Positions 1 to 5,886 of a DNA stretch of 11,995 bases are shown here, one piece after another; position 1 is the first letter of the stretch, and every line of letters begins with the position of its first letter. The stretch lies in contig SOIA01000200.1 in the NCBI GenBank assembly GCA_004378665.1, positions 1 through 11,995 of the forward strand, in the 5' to 3' direction. A program made the translations under genes and the position numbers. This stretch comes from Candidatus Aminicenantota bacterium (GTDB lineage: Bacteria > Acidobacteriota > Aminicenantia > Aminicenantales > Aminicenantaceae). The notes under the pieces are model-generated. The model had not been told where the DNA came from and searched no databases. It saw nothing but the letters and a program-made list of their open reading frames with translations.

Positions 1-1082
1 AAAACTGTGAATGTGCTCCCTTTGCCCTCCTCGCTGGACACCTGAATGGAGCCTCCGTGGGCCTCGACAATTTTTTTGGCGATGGACAGCCCTAACCCTG
101 TGCCCTTAATTTTCTGATCTTCAGTGCGTTTGACTCTGTAGAACTGGTCAAATATGAACGTAAGATGATCCTTGGAGATTCCGATCCCTGTATCTTGAAC
201 TCCTGTAACAATAAAATCCTTATTTTCCCTGATGTTTATTATGACCTGTCCTTTCGGCTTGTTGTATCTGATCGCGTTTGTGATAAGGTTGGAGAAGACT
301 TGCTCCAAAGTGTCCTCATCCCCTTGAACAAGATCATTTTCGCTGCAAGACCCGAGCTTCAGAGAGATATTATTTTCTTTCGTTAAAGGCCGTAAGTCTT
401 CCACAACCTTACTTAAAACTTTTTTCAATGATAAAGACCTGAGTTTGTCGACGATTTGTCCACTGTCCAACCTGGCGACATCCAACCAGTCACTGATCAG
501 ACTCAGAAGGCGCTCTAACCGGTTCCTGCCTTTTAGGATCATTTCTCTTTGCTTTTCCTGAATCTCACCTACCATACCTGCCAGAAGGACTTCAAAATAC
601 TGCTGAACGGCAACAAGGGGGCTTCGAAGCTGATGAGTCACCATGGTGATAAAATTTTCCTCCATCAGTTTTTTCTCTTTTCGGAGCGATTCAGTTTCCA
701 GGATGAGCTCTCGTCTCTCCAACCCTCGTCTGATAATGATACGCAATTGATCCGGAGTAAAAGGTTTAGGAAGGAAATCATATGCCCCTTTTTTCATAGC
801 CTCCACAGCTGATTCAACCGTGGCATACCCTGTGATAACGACAGCTATAATATTGGGCTCGATTTCCTTGATTTTTTCCAATACTTCCATGCCACTGATG
901 CCAGGCATTTTTAGATCAATGAGAACCAAATCGGGCTTGGCTTTTCTTGCTTTTTCTAAACCTGTAGAGCCATCCTCTGCCGTTTCCGCGAGAAAACCAT
1001 CTTTCAACAGAATCTTGCTGCAGGAGTCCCGCATGGACTCCTCATCGTCGATCACGAGTATGACAGTCTTTTTCTCTACCAT
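1..1082 (-). CDS. Soluble REC-histidine kinase hybrid (3' end outside window)
   Basis: The reading frame is open from ATG at 1082 to the window edge, about 360 codons. In order it has an N-terminal receiver domain (about residues 1-120; acidic pair D12/D13, phosphoacceptor D56, T84, K106), a short helical linker, a HisKA segment with H150 in the motif THQLRSPL, and a HATPase_c domain (N-box N265/N269, D-box DTGIG at 297-301, G2 box GTGLGL at 327-332). No membrane segment is seen, so it is probably cytoplasmic. The order REC-HisKA-HATPase suggests a relay kinase whose activity is set by phosphorylation of its own receiver. The H-box reads HQLR rather than the commoner HELR. A TAG lies in frame just upstream, so this ATG is the first possible start, but no strong Shine-Dalgarno precedes it. 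It is the third gene of the operon that starts near 2057. Little beyond the ATPase core is missing unless another domain follows. Confidence 0.93.
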   Translation of the reverse strand, partial: MVEKKTVILVIDDEESMRDSCSKILLKDGFLAETAEDGSTGLEKARKAKPDLVLIDLKMPGISGMEVLEKIKEIEPNIIAVVITGYATVESAVEAMKKGAYDFLPKPFTPDQLRIIIRRGLERRELILETESLRKEKKLMEENFITMVTHQLRSPLVAVQQYFEVLLAGMVGEIQEKQREMILKGRNRLERLLSLISDWLDVARLDSGQIVDKLRSLSLKKVLSKVVEDLRPLTKENNISLKLGSCSENDLVQGDEDTLEQVFSNLITNAIRYNKPKGQVIINIRENKDFIVTGVQDTGIGISKDHLTFIFDQFYRVKRTEDQKIKGTGLGLSIAKKIVEAHGGSIQVSSEEGKGSTFTV

Positions 1083-1251
1083 TTTTATTTCTTTATGAAG
1101 CTAAATGGCTTATGTTTTTATCAGGCATATCGGAAATATTCTTCCTTAATCTTAAATCTATTTCAGTCGATAATTTTTTTGTGGAAAAATGTTTGGCTAT
1201 GTCTTAAGAAAATGGAAATGCCTGGAACTCTTGTTGTGGACATCTCCTCTT

Positions 1252-1659
1252 TCATTTGTTCAGGAGCTTTTCAATACGAGAAAGAAGATCATCAGGCTTA
1301 ACGGGCTTATCGATGTAGTCGTCGGGGCCAACCATTCCCTGTTCTTCACCTTTAAACTGGAATCGTGAACCTGTAACTTCTTTAACGGCAGAGACAAAGA
1401 TAATCGGGATATCATTGAATTCCTTGTATTCCTTCGAGGTTTTGATCGCGTGGCAAAGAGAGAAGCCGTCAAAGAGGCTGTCCATCATGATGTCAAGAAG
1501 AATGAGATCTGGTTCTTCGGAGAAGATTTTCTTCTTTCCTTCCTCAGGGTTTGAGGCATTCACAACATCATACAGGGCTGATTCCAAAATAGGTGTTACA
1601 GCGTCTCTGAAGTCCGGATCATCATCGATGATTAAAATTTTTGCCTTTTGTTTTTCCAT
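1252..1659 (-). CDS. Stand-alone response-regulator receiver protein
   Basis: This 135-residue protein is a single receiver domain with no output domain, in the style of CheY or Spo0F. The acid pocket is complete: D12, D13 and D14 in ILIIDDD, phosphoacceptor D56 in LILLDIMMD, S90 and K118 in DYIDKPVKP. A longer loop (about residues 95-113) sits before the lysine. ATG at 1659 is preferred because AAGGAGG (1665-1671) sits 5 nt upstream; an in-frame ATG at 1677 has no ribosome-binding site. The Shine-Dalgarno overlaps the TAA stop of the preceding receiver gene, which suggests translational coupling. With no DNA-binding or enzymatic domain, its likely role is as a phosphate shuttle or a partner of the REC-kinase encoded next. 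That role is inferred from context. Confidence 0.92.
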   Translation of the reverse strand: MEKQKAKILIIDDDPDFRDAVTPILESALYDVVNASNPEEGKKKIFSEEPDLILLDIMMDSLFDGFSLCHAIKTSKEYKEFNDIPIIFVSAVKEVTGSRFQFKGEEQGMVGPDDYIDKPVKPDDLLSRIEKLLNK

Positions 1660-1669
1660 TTTTTCCTCC

Positions 1670-2041
1670 TTATTCATTGAAGGCGTTATTGATCGCTAAT
1701 TTTAATTCTTCTTTACTGAAAGATTTTATGAAATAAAAAAATATGTCCTGTTCTCTGACTTTTGCTTCCAGACTTTTCGTGTTTTTTTTCGTTGTCATGA
1801 TGACCTTTATTTTAGGATCGATACTTTTTATGATTGGAACGGCTTCGTATCCTTTCATTTCTGGCAGCTTTACATCCATGATTAAACAGTCAAAATAACC
1901 TCTTCGGATTTTCTCAACCGCATCTGCAAGCCCTTTTCCTGTTTCAACACTGAAATTTTCGCTTTTTAAAAAAGCTGCCATAACCGTTCTCTCTGTGATG
2001 TTGGTGTCGATGATAAGGATTCTTTTTTCTGTTTCCGTCAC
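1670..2041 (-). CDS. Stand-alone receiver protein with altered acidic pocket
   Basis: This single receiver domain has 123 residues from a GTG start. It keeps the phosphoacceptor D56 (MDVKLPEMKG), T84 and K106. The usual acidic pair is D12-T13 (IIDTN), so one Mg2+-binding Asp is lost, and the residue after K106 is Ser rather than the usual Pro. Phosphorylation may therefore be weak or absent, giving an atypical receiver that acts by binding. GTG at 2041 is chosen over ATG at 2056 for three reasons: AGGA (2050-2053) lies 8 nt before it; the sigma-54 promoter puts the transcript start at about 2057, leaving the ATG with no leader; and from GTG the D12/D56/T84/K106 numbering matches the sister receivers. 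It is the first gene of the operon that continues with a second receiver and a REC-kinase. Confidence 0.87.
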   Translation of the reverse strand: MTETEKRILIIDTNITERTVMAAFLKSENFSVETGKGLADAVEKIRRGYFDCLIMDVKLPEMKGYEAVPIIKSIDPKIKVIMTTKKNTKSLEAKVREQDIFFYFIKSFSKEELKLAINNAFNE

Positions 2042-2047
2042 TTTCAG

Positions 2048-2053
2048 CTTCCT
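2048..2053 (-). promoter_or_regulatory. Ribosome-binding site deciding a GTG start
   Basis: On the minus strand AGGAAG is followed by CTGAAA and then GTG at 2041, with 8 nt between AGGA and the GTG. The in-frame ATG at 2056 overlaps the expected transcript start (about 2057) and has no such site. This supports GTG as the start of the first receiver gene. Confidence 0.6.
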
Positions 2054-2066
2054 CATATCATTGTTA

Positions 2067-2083
2067 ATGCAATTAATATGCCA
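2067..2083 (-). promoter_or_regulatory. Sigma-54 (-24/-12) promoter of receiver/kinase operon
   Basis: The minus strand reads TGGCATATTAATTGCAT. This has the invariant GG (2082-2081) and GC (2070-2069) separated by 10 bp, close to the known consensus TGGCAC-N5-TTGCA. Transcription would begin near 2057, about 16 nt before the GTG start of the first receiver gene. An IHF-like site and a perfect palindrome lie upstream at positions typical for sigma-54 control. Confidence 0.82.
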
Positions 2084-2118
2084 AATAATCCAGAGGAGAG
2101 GAAAATCTTACGGAGGTA

Positions 2119-2131
2119 TATCTTATTGATA
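2119..2131 (-). promoter_or_regulatory. IHF-like site between palindrome and promoter
   Basis: The minus strand reads TATCAATAAGATA. It matches the WATCAA half of the IHF consensus WATCAA-N4-TTR, but the second half is ATA instead of TTR. It shares TATCAATAA with the better-matching site at 7085-7097 and lies at the same distance from its promoter (centre 43 bp from the -24 GG). It probably helps bend DNA so the upstream activator meets the promoter. Alone it would be weak evidence; the paired placement strengthens it. Confidence 0.5.
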
Positions 2132-2194
2132 TTAAAGAAATTATAATGATGATACAGGGCCCTCCCTGATCTCATAAAACAGCGGTAAAAACAT

Positions 2195-2213
2195 GTGGGG
2201 AATTATTCCCCAC
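2195..2213 (-). promoter_or_regulatory. Perfect inverted repeat, putative activator binding site (copy 1)
   Basis: GTGGGGAATTATTCCCCAC has two perfect 8-bp arms around a 3-bp centre. Its centre (2204) is 122 bp upstream of the -24 GG. An almost identical palindrome at 7162-7180 precedes the hydrogenase promoter, and both are followed on the plus strand by 3 variable bases and TGTTCAA (2217-2223 here). This is the expected form and location of an upstream activating sequence for an NtrC-family dimer. The likely binder is the activator encoded at 7294-8649, by inference. Confidence 0.78.
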
Positions 2214-2235
2214 TGCTGTTCAAAAAAGGAACAAA

Positions 2236-2260
2236 GAAAAAGGGGACAGGCCCCTTTTTC
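2236..2260. terminator. Strong hairpin with T-run; terminator or REP-like palindrome
   Basis: GAAAAAGGGG and CCCCTTTTTC form a perfect 10-bp stem around a 5-base loop (ACAGG). On the minus strand the stem ends in TTTTTC followed by more T-rich sequence, so it could stop transcripts leaving the hydrogenase operon before they reach the next promoter. The core GGGGACAGGCCCC also resembles dispersed palindromes I recall from many anaerobe genomes, often near REP-associated transposases, so it may be a repeat recruited as a terminator. Confidence 0.5.
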
Positions 2261-2331
2261 TTCGTCTTCTTCGACAGAAAGGGAAGAAAATCAGGGACGT
2301 TAATTTTGAAGATTGAAATATGAATCGAAAA

Positions 2332-2450
2332 AAGAACCGCCCCCTTAGTCCAGTGGTGAGGGGATTGATGGGGAAAAGGAGATGATTATCTATTGATAAT
2401 CACTTTTTTCACCAGACTGGATGGTTCTTGAGAGGAAGGGGACGGTTCTT
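2332..2450. repeat. About 120-bp imperfect palindrome, MITE/REP-like
   Basis: Outer arms AAGAACCGCCCCCTT (2332-2346) and AAGGGGACGGTTCTT (2436-2450) are inverted copies with one mismatch. Inner arms TCCAGTGGTGA (2349-2359) and TCACCAGACTGGA (2409-2421) are inverted copies apart from a 2-base insertion. The centre GATTATC-TATT-GATAATC (2384-2401) is a perfect 7-bp hairpin. The nested symmetry and the lack of an ORF suggest a small non-autonomous element or a folded repeat. It lies directly downstream of the hydrogenase operon. No transposase or clear target-site duplication was seen. Confidence 0.6.
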
Positions 2451-2487
2451 GAAGATTACCGAAAATAGCTAACATTTTTTTATTTAA

Positions 2488-4227
2488 TCAGTTTATAATT
2501 TGATCCAGCACTTTGAGCAGAGCCTGGCGGACCGGGCTGGAAATCTTTCTGCCTTCCTCGATTGATTCAGGCTGAATCCCGAGAACAAAAGAATTCTTCA
2601 GCCGTTCGTAGCTCATCCCATTTGAGATGAACGGCAGAAGCCTGTGGCTCAAGGCTGAATCGGAGAAAATGTAGTGAAGCGGGAGAAGAATCACTTTCCC
2701 TGACTTTTCTCTGAAATCCACAGCATCAAGGAAAACAAGTGGACGGTGACTTGCTTTGTTCCAGGGGACTTCTCTCTCTCTCACTTCTGATTCAAGCCAG
2801 ACATCCTTTACTCCATGTTTTTTGAGTTTAAGGGCGAGCTCTATACCCACGGCATCGTCAGAACGGTCGCGTTCGCCGACTCCTATAAAGATCGGCAAGT
2901 TTCTTTCTTTGAGCTTAGCTAATCGGACTTTCCAGTCCTCTGGGGGAGCATTTCTGACTTCAGCCATGTGGGCCGAACAACTGATACATGGGTCGTAAGC
3001 ACGAACCACTAGTTCCATCCTATCTCTGATCTTGTCCTCCTCTCCTCTATAAAGGAATTTCTGGGCGGCGATCAAGCAGTATCTTTCGATATCCTCAGCA
3101 TTCTGGGCCGTGGGGGTAATGATGTCGGTGTAAGAGACGAGTCCGCCGGATATTTCATAGGAGTGGATAAGAAGACCTCTTGGTGCCTCAACGATTCCCG
3201 TGCCCCTGCCATCTTTTTTGGTGTAAGTCACAAGAGGAGGATCAGAGAGCTTGAGCATTTTATCGACGATAGATGGTATTCTCTCGAAAGCATAAAGGAG
3301 TTCTAAAGCTTGAGCAGCATTGTTGAAGAGAGGATTTCTCTTCCAGCGGCGGTTAAAATATCTCTGGTACATCTTTCTTGCTTCACCTTTCAGCCTGTCG
3401 CCAAGGTTATTGACTCTGGCTAATGCCCCCACAGAATAAGGTTTTCCCTTATAGAGGCTTCGCTTTGCGTAGGAATGAGAGACTACGAATTCGTTCGTCA
3501 GGTTTTTGTAATCCTCTTTTTTTATCGTTTTTCCCGTGGAGAGGAGTATTTCATCTCCAACAAAGCCGTAGGTGTTCTTATCAGGGTTGCAGCAAGCATA
3601 AACAGTATCTTCTTCAGGACAATCGGGATAATCCAGCTCGCAGAAAAGTCTCACTGTTTTCATAACAAAAGGCATGAATTGAATCGCTCTACTTTTTATC
3701 CAGGCCAATTCTTCATCTGAGGGAAACTTCCCGAAGCCGCCGATGACAGGATTCTCGCCGTGGATGTAACGGCCGCTTGCGGTTTTCATGATATGGTTGC
3801 CGAATTCCTTCATCTCGAGGGCTATTCTGACTTCAAGGTCGAATTTTGAAGCCATGGCAATGGCACTTGGAAATCCGACATAATCCGGAAGAGCAAGGTA
3901 ATATATATGGAGAGAATGGCTTTCTATCATCTCACCCATATGCATGAGTTCTCTTAAAAGCGAGACCTTGGAGGAAACTTTCACAGACAAAGCGTTTTCC
4001 ATGGCACGAAGGATAGCGTATTTATGGGAGATTGTGCAGATGGCACAGATACGGGGGACAATGTTGACATCTTCCTCAGGAGTTTTACCCAGGGTCAACC
4101 TCTCTACAAGGCGGGGACCTTCGTTCACAACAAATTTCACATTTGTCACAACTTTGCCATCAATCGTAGCGGAGATTCCTCCGCTTCCTTCCACACGAGC
4201 CAGGTGTTCCACAGATATTTTTTTCAT
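2488..4227 (-). CDS. hydA: [NiFe]-hydrogenase large (alpha) subunit fused to maturation-protease domain
   Basis: This is the catalytic subunit of a cytoplasmic sulfhydrogenase/group 3b-type enzyme. It would hold the Ni-Fe(CN)2CO site and exchange H2 with NAD(P)H through its partners. Residues 1-420 are the large subunit, with RVEGSGG near the N-terminus, first motif RICAIC (C61, C64) and second motif DPCISCSAH (C414, C417, H420). Family members normally end a few residues after this His, at about 420-430 in total; this one has 579. Residues 445-575 resemble HycI/HybD endopeptidases: IFIGVGERDRSDDAVG (D458), FLDAVDF (D501), an SHRLL histidine (H528) and VLGIQPES. The frame is unbroken, and the internal Met421 has no Shine-Dalgarno. 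The ATG overlaps the small-subunit stop (ATGA), with GGAG 7 nt upstream. It is the last gene of the operon. Large-subunit identity is near certain; the fused-protease reading is strong by motif but untested. Confidence 0.96.
   Translation of the reverse strand: MKKISVEHLARVEGSGGISATIDGKVVTNVKFVVNEGPRLVERLTLGKTPEEDVNIVPRICAICTISHKYAILRAMENALSVKVSSKVSLLRELMHMGEMIESHSLHIYYLALPDYVGFPSAIAMASKFDLEVRIALEMKEFGNHIMKTASGRYIHGENPVIGGFGKFPSDEELAWIKSRAIQFMPFVMKTVRLFCELDYPDCPEEDTVYACCNPDKNTYGFVGDEILLSTGKTIKKEDYKNLTNEFVVSHSYAKRSLYKGKPYSVGALARVNNLGDRLKGEARKMYQRYFNRRWKRNPLFNNAAQALELLYAFERIPSIVDKMLKLSDPPLVTYTKKDGRGTGIVEAPRGLLIHSYEISGGLVSYTDIITPTAQNAEDIERYCLIAAQKFLYRGEEDKIRDRMELVVRAYDPCISCSAHMAEVRNAPPEDWKVRLAKLKERNLPIFIGVGERDRSDDAVGIELALKLKKHGVKDVWLESEVREREVPWNKASHRPLVFLDAVDFREKSGKVILLPLHYIFSDSALSHRLLPFISNGMSYERLKNSFVLGIQPESIEEGRKISSPVRQALLKVLDQIIN
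2491..2967 (-). other. C-terminal M52-like hydrogenase maturation protease domain (within hydA)
   Basis: Residues 421-579 of the large subunit begin just after His420, where the maturation cut is normally made. A linker of about 25 residues leads to a domain aligning with E. coli HycI: GVG..DD (HycI D16, here D458), LDAVDF (HycI D62, here D501), and a His before LLPF (HycI H90, here H528), then LGIQPES and a C-terminal helix. These three residues bind Ni or Cd in known members. The GG motif after the second strand in HycI/HybD is not conserved here (the segment reads WLESEV). Confidence 0.8.
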
Positions 4228-5018
4228 CCTTTCTCTCCTTTGAGTTTGCCGAAGAAATCGGCCATTCCCGTGCCGCTGAAATTGGCCATTTTTTTCTTGA
4301 TAAAGTCATGGTCAAATCCTTTTTCCCGCAAGAGCTGGAATTCAGACGCAATGTTGGCCTCTTCCACCGGCCCCCAGCAGCCAACACAGGGAAGATTATG
4401 GTTGATACAGATTGAGCCGCATCCTGCTCGAGTTATAGGACCTAGGCAAGGAATGTCTTTATTGAGCAGGCAGTCGTTCTCGTTCCACTTGCATTCCACG
4501 CAGACAGAAAATCGGTAGAGCTCCGGTGGATTCCCCCTTAAAATACGGTTTAAAGTGGATAAAAATTGCTCTTTATCGATGGGGCAGCCTGGTAGGTAAT
4601 AATCCACTTTTATGTACTCATCGATGGGCTTGGATTGGACAGGCTTTGTGTGTTTCATCTTGATATTCCCGTAGACTTCTTTAAAGTTTGCTTCCCATTC
4701 TTTTTCATCCAGGAAGGCGGCCTGGATTCCTCCAAAGCAGGCGCAGATGCCTATGGCAACAACTGTTTTCGCTCTTTTTCTTATGTCAAGGATTTCTTTT
4801 TTTTCTTTCTCTGTGGAAACAGAGCCTTCCACAAGGGCAATATCCAGCTCTCCATCGATGTTGTCGCTTTTTGCCATCAGGAAAGATTGGATATCAGCGG
4901 CCTGGAATATATCCACTAGCTCTTTTTCACAATCGAGAATAAGGAGAGCATCGCCCGCGCAGCCTGTTAATTCGTAGATTCCGATTTTCAATTTGTTGTT
5001 ATTATTTTTAGTCACCAT
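4224..5018 (-). CDS. hydD: [NiFe]-hydrogenase small (delta) subunit
   Basis: This is the electron-transfer subunit that pairs with the large subunit and should carry three Fe-S clusters. It has 264 residues, usual for HydD of sulfhydrogenases, with no Tat signal, so it is cytoplasmic. Candidate proximal-cluster ligands are C20, D23, C92 (or C94) and C145 (LPGCP). The C-terminal half holds C173, C176, C183, C191, C200, C204, C211 and C214 for two more [4Fe-4S] clusters, including LGPITRAGCGSIC. The unusual point is TGCAGD at 18-23: family members such as Pyrococcus HydD have CxxC here, but Asp replaces the second Cys. AAGGAGG overlaps the stop of the preceding gene and sits very close to ATG 5018, so the GTG one codon later (5015) is an equally possible start. 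The gene ends in an ATGA overlap with the large subunit. Confidence 0.95.
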   Translation of the reverse strand: MVTKNNNNKLKIGIYELTGCAGDALLILDCEKELVDIFQAADIQSFLMAKSDNIDGELDIALVEGSVSTEKEKKEILDIRKRAKTVVAIGICACFGGIQAAFLDEKEWEANFKEVYGNIKMKHTKPVQSKPIDEYIKVDYYLPGCPIDKEQFLSTLNRILRGNPPELYRFSVCVECKWNENDCLLNKDIPCLGPITRAGCGSICINHNLPCVGCWGPVEEANIASEFQLLREKGFDHDFIKKKMANFSGTGMADFFGKLKGEKG

Positions 5019-5025
5019 CTCCTCC

Positions 5026-5886
5026 TTAAATGAGCTCCCTCATGTGGATAACATCCCAGTAGGTGAAGACAGGTCCGTCCAAGCAGGTATAGATATAATC
5101 AATGGCACAGTGGCCGCATTTTCCTACCCCGCATTTCATTCTTCTTTCAAGCGTCATCAAGATTTGGTCCTTGGGAATGTTTAATTTAACAAACTCTTTG
5201 ATTACGAACTTATACATGACAGGTGGCCCGCACACGAGGGCGTAGGTGCTCGAAGGGTCGATCTCTTTGAGCTTCGGAAAGAGAGTGGTCACAACTCCAA
5301 TGTTTTCTGTCCATGTTCCTGTGTCATCTCCATCAACAGCTAAATGACATTCGAGATCTTCCCTCTCTTTTAATGCAAAAAACTCTTCGCGAAAGATCAT
5401 TTCAGATGGTCTTTTGGCCCCGTGAAGCAGAGAAACCCTGCGAAACTGGTCGCGGTTATCCAGACAGTACAGCAGAACAGAGCGGAGGGGAGCTGTGCCC
5501 AGACCGCCCACCACGATGAGGATATCCTTATCTCTCATTCTTTCTACGGGGAAGCCATTACCATAGGGGCCTCTGATCCCGATCAGGTCATTTTCTTTCA
5601 TCCGGAAAAGAGCATTGGTCACGCCCCCGACTTTTCGGATGCAAAATTCCAACAAACCTGGTCGGGACGGCGTGGACGATATCGAGAAAGGGGCTTCACC
5701 AGCCCCCACGACAGAAATCATGGCAAACTGGCCCGGACAATATTTAAAAGAAAGGGCTTTGTCCATATCTACGACCCGGACCTGGAAAAATTTAACGTCT
5801 TCTGTGAGGTAATAGGTACGGACGATCCTCGCAGGTTCAGGGAGGAAAGGATTGGATATGGTCAATTGTTTATTTTCTCCGTTCAT
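5026..5886 (-). CDS. hydG: Hydrogenase gamma subunit, FAD/NAD(P)-binding with [2Fe-2S]
   Basis: This 286-residue diaphorase subunit resembles HydG of sulfhydrogenase and AsrB of anaerobic sulfite reductase, in the ferredoxin-NADP reductase fold. Residues 20-115 form the FAD-binding barrel (PFSISS at 66-71, GPYGNG at 106-111). Residues 120-245 form the nucleotide-binding domain (VVGGLGTAPL at 125-134, CGPP at 219-222). C252, C257, C260 and C268 in the CGVGKCGHC region bind a [2Fe-2S] cluster. It should pass electrons between NAD(P)H and the Fe-S chain of the beta and delta subunits; which cofactor it prefers cannot be read from motifs alone. The start overlaps the hydB stop as ATGA, with GAGGTG 6 nt upstream, indicating translational coupling. 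The stop is 7 nt before the small-subunit gene. Confidence 0.95.
   Translation of the reverse strand: MNGENKQLTISNPFLPEPARIVRTYYLTEDVKFFQVRVVDMDKALSFKYCPGQFAMISVVGAGEAPFSISSTPSRPGLLEFCIRKVGGVTNALFRMKENDLIGIRGPYGNGFPVERMRDKDILIVVGGLGTAPLRSVLLYCLDNRDQFRRVSLLHGAKRPSEMIFREEFFALKEREDLECHLAVDGDDTGTWTENIGVVTTLFPKLKEIDPSSTYALVCGPPVMYKFVIKEFVKLNIPKDQILMTLERRMKCGVGKCGHCAIDYIYTCLDGPVFTYWDVIHMRELI

Noticed and set aside
1163..1243. 26-codon minus-strand ORF in the gap between the lone receiver and the REC-kinase, with GAGGAG just before its ATG
   Set aside because: The Shine-Dalgarno touches the ATG, the peptide has no recognisable pattern, and the 169-bp gap is AT-rich with no other gene signal. I see no convincing promoter or terminator there.
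2155..2168. CAGGG-CCCT-CCCTG inverted repeat between the enhancer and promoter of the receiver operon
   Set aside because: It is short, and no counterpart exists upstream of the hydrogenase operon, so it is probably incidental.
2424..2450. Two direct copies of GGTTCTTG 20-odd bases apart
   Set aside because: Only two copies occur; they are best explained as part of the inverted-repeat element at 2332-2450, and there is no CRISPR-like periodicity.
4024..4518. 164-codon plus-strand ORF opposite the hydrogenase small/large subunit junction
   Set aside because: It is antisense to two strongly conserved coding regions and its translation has no family resemblance.
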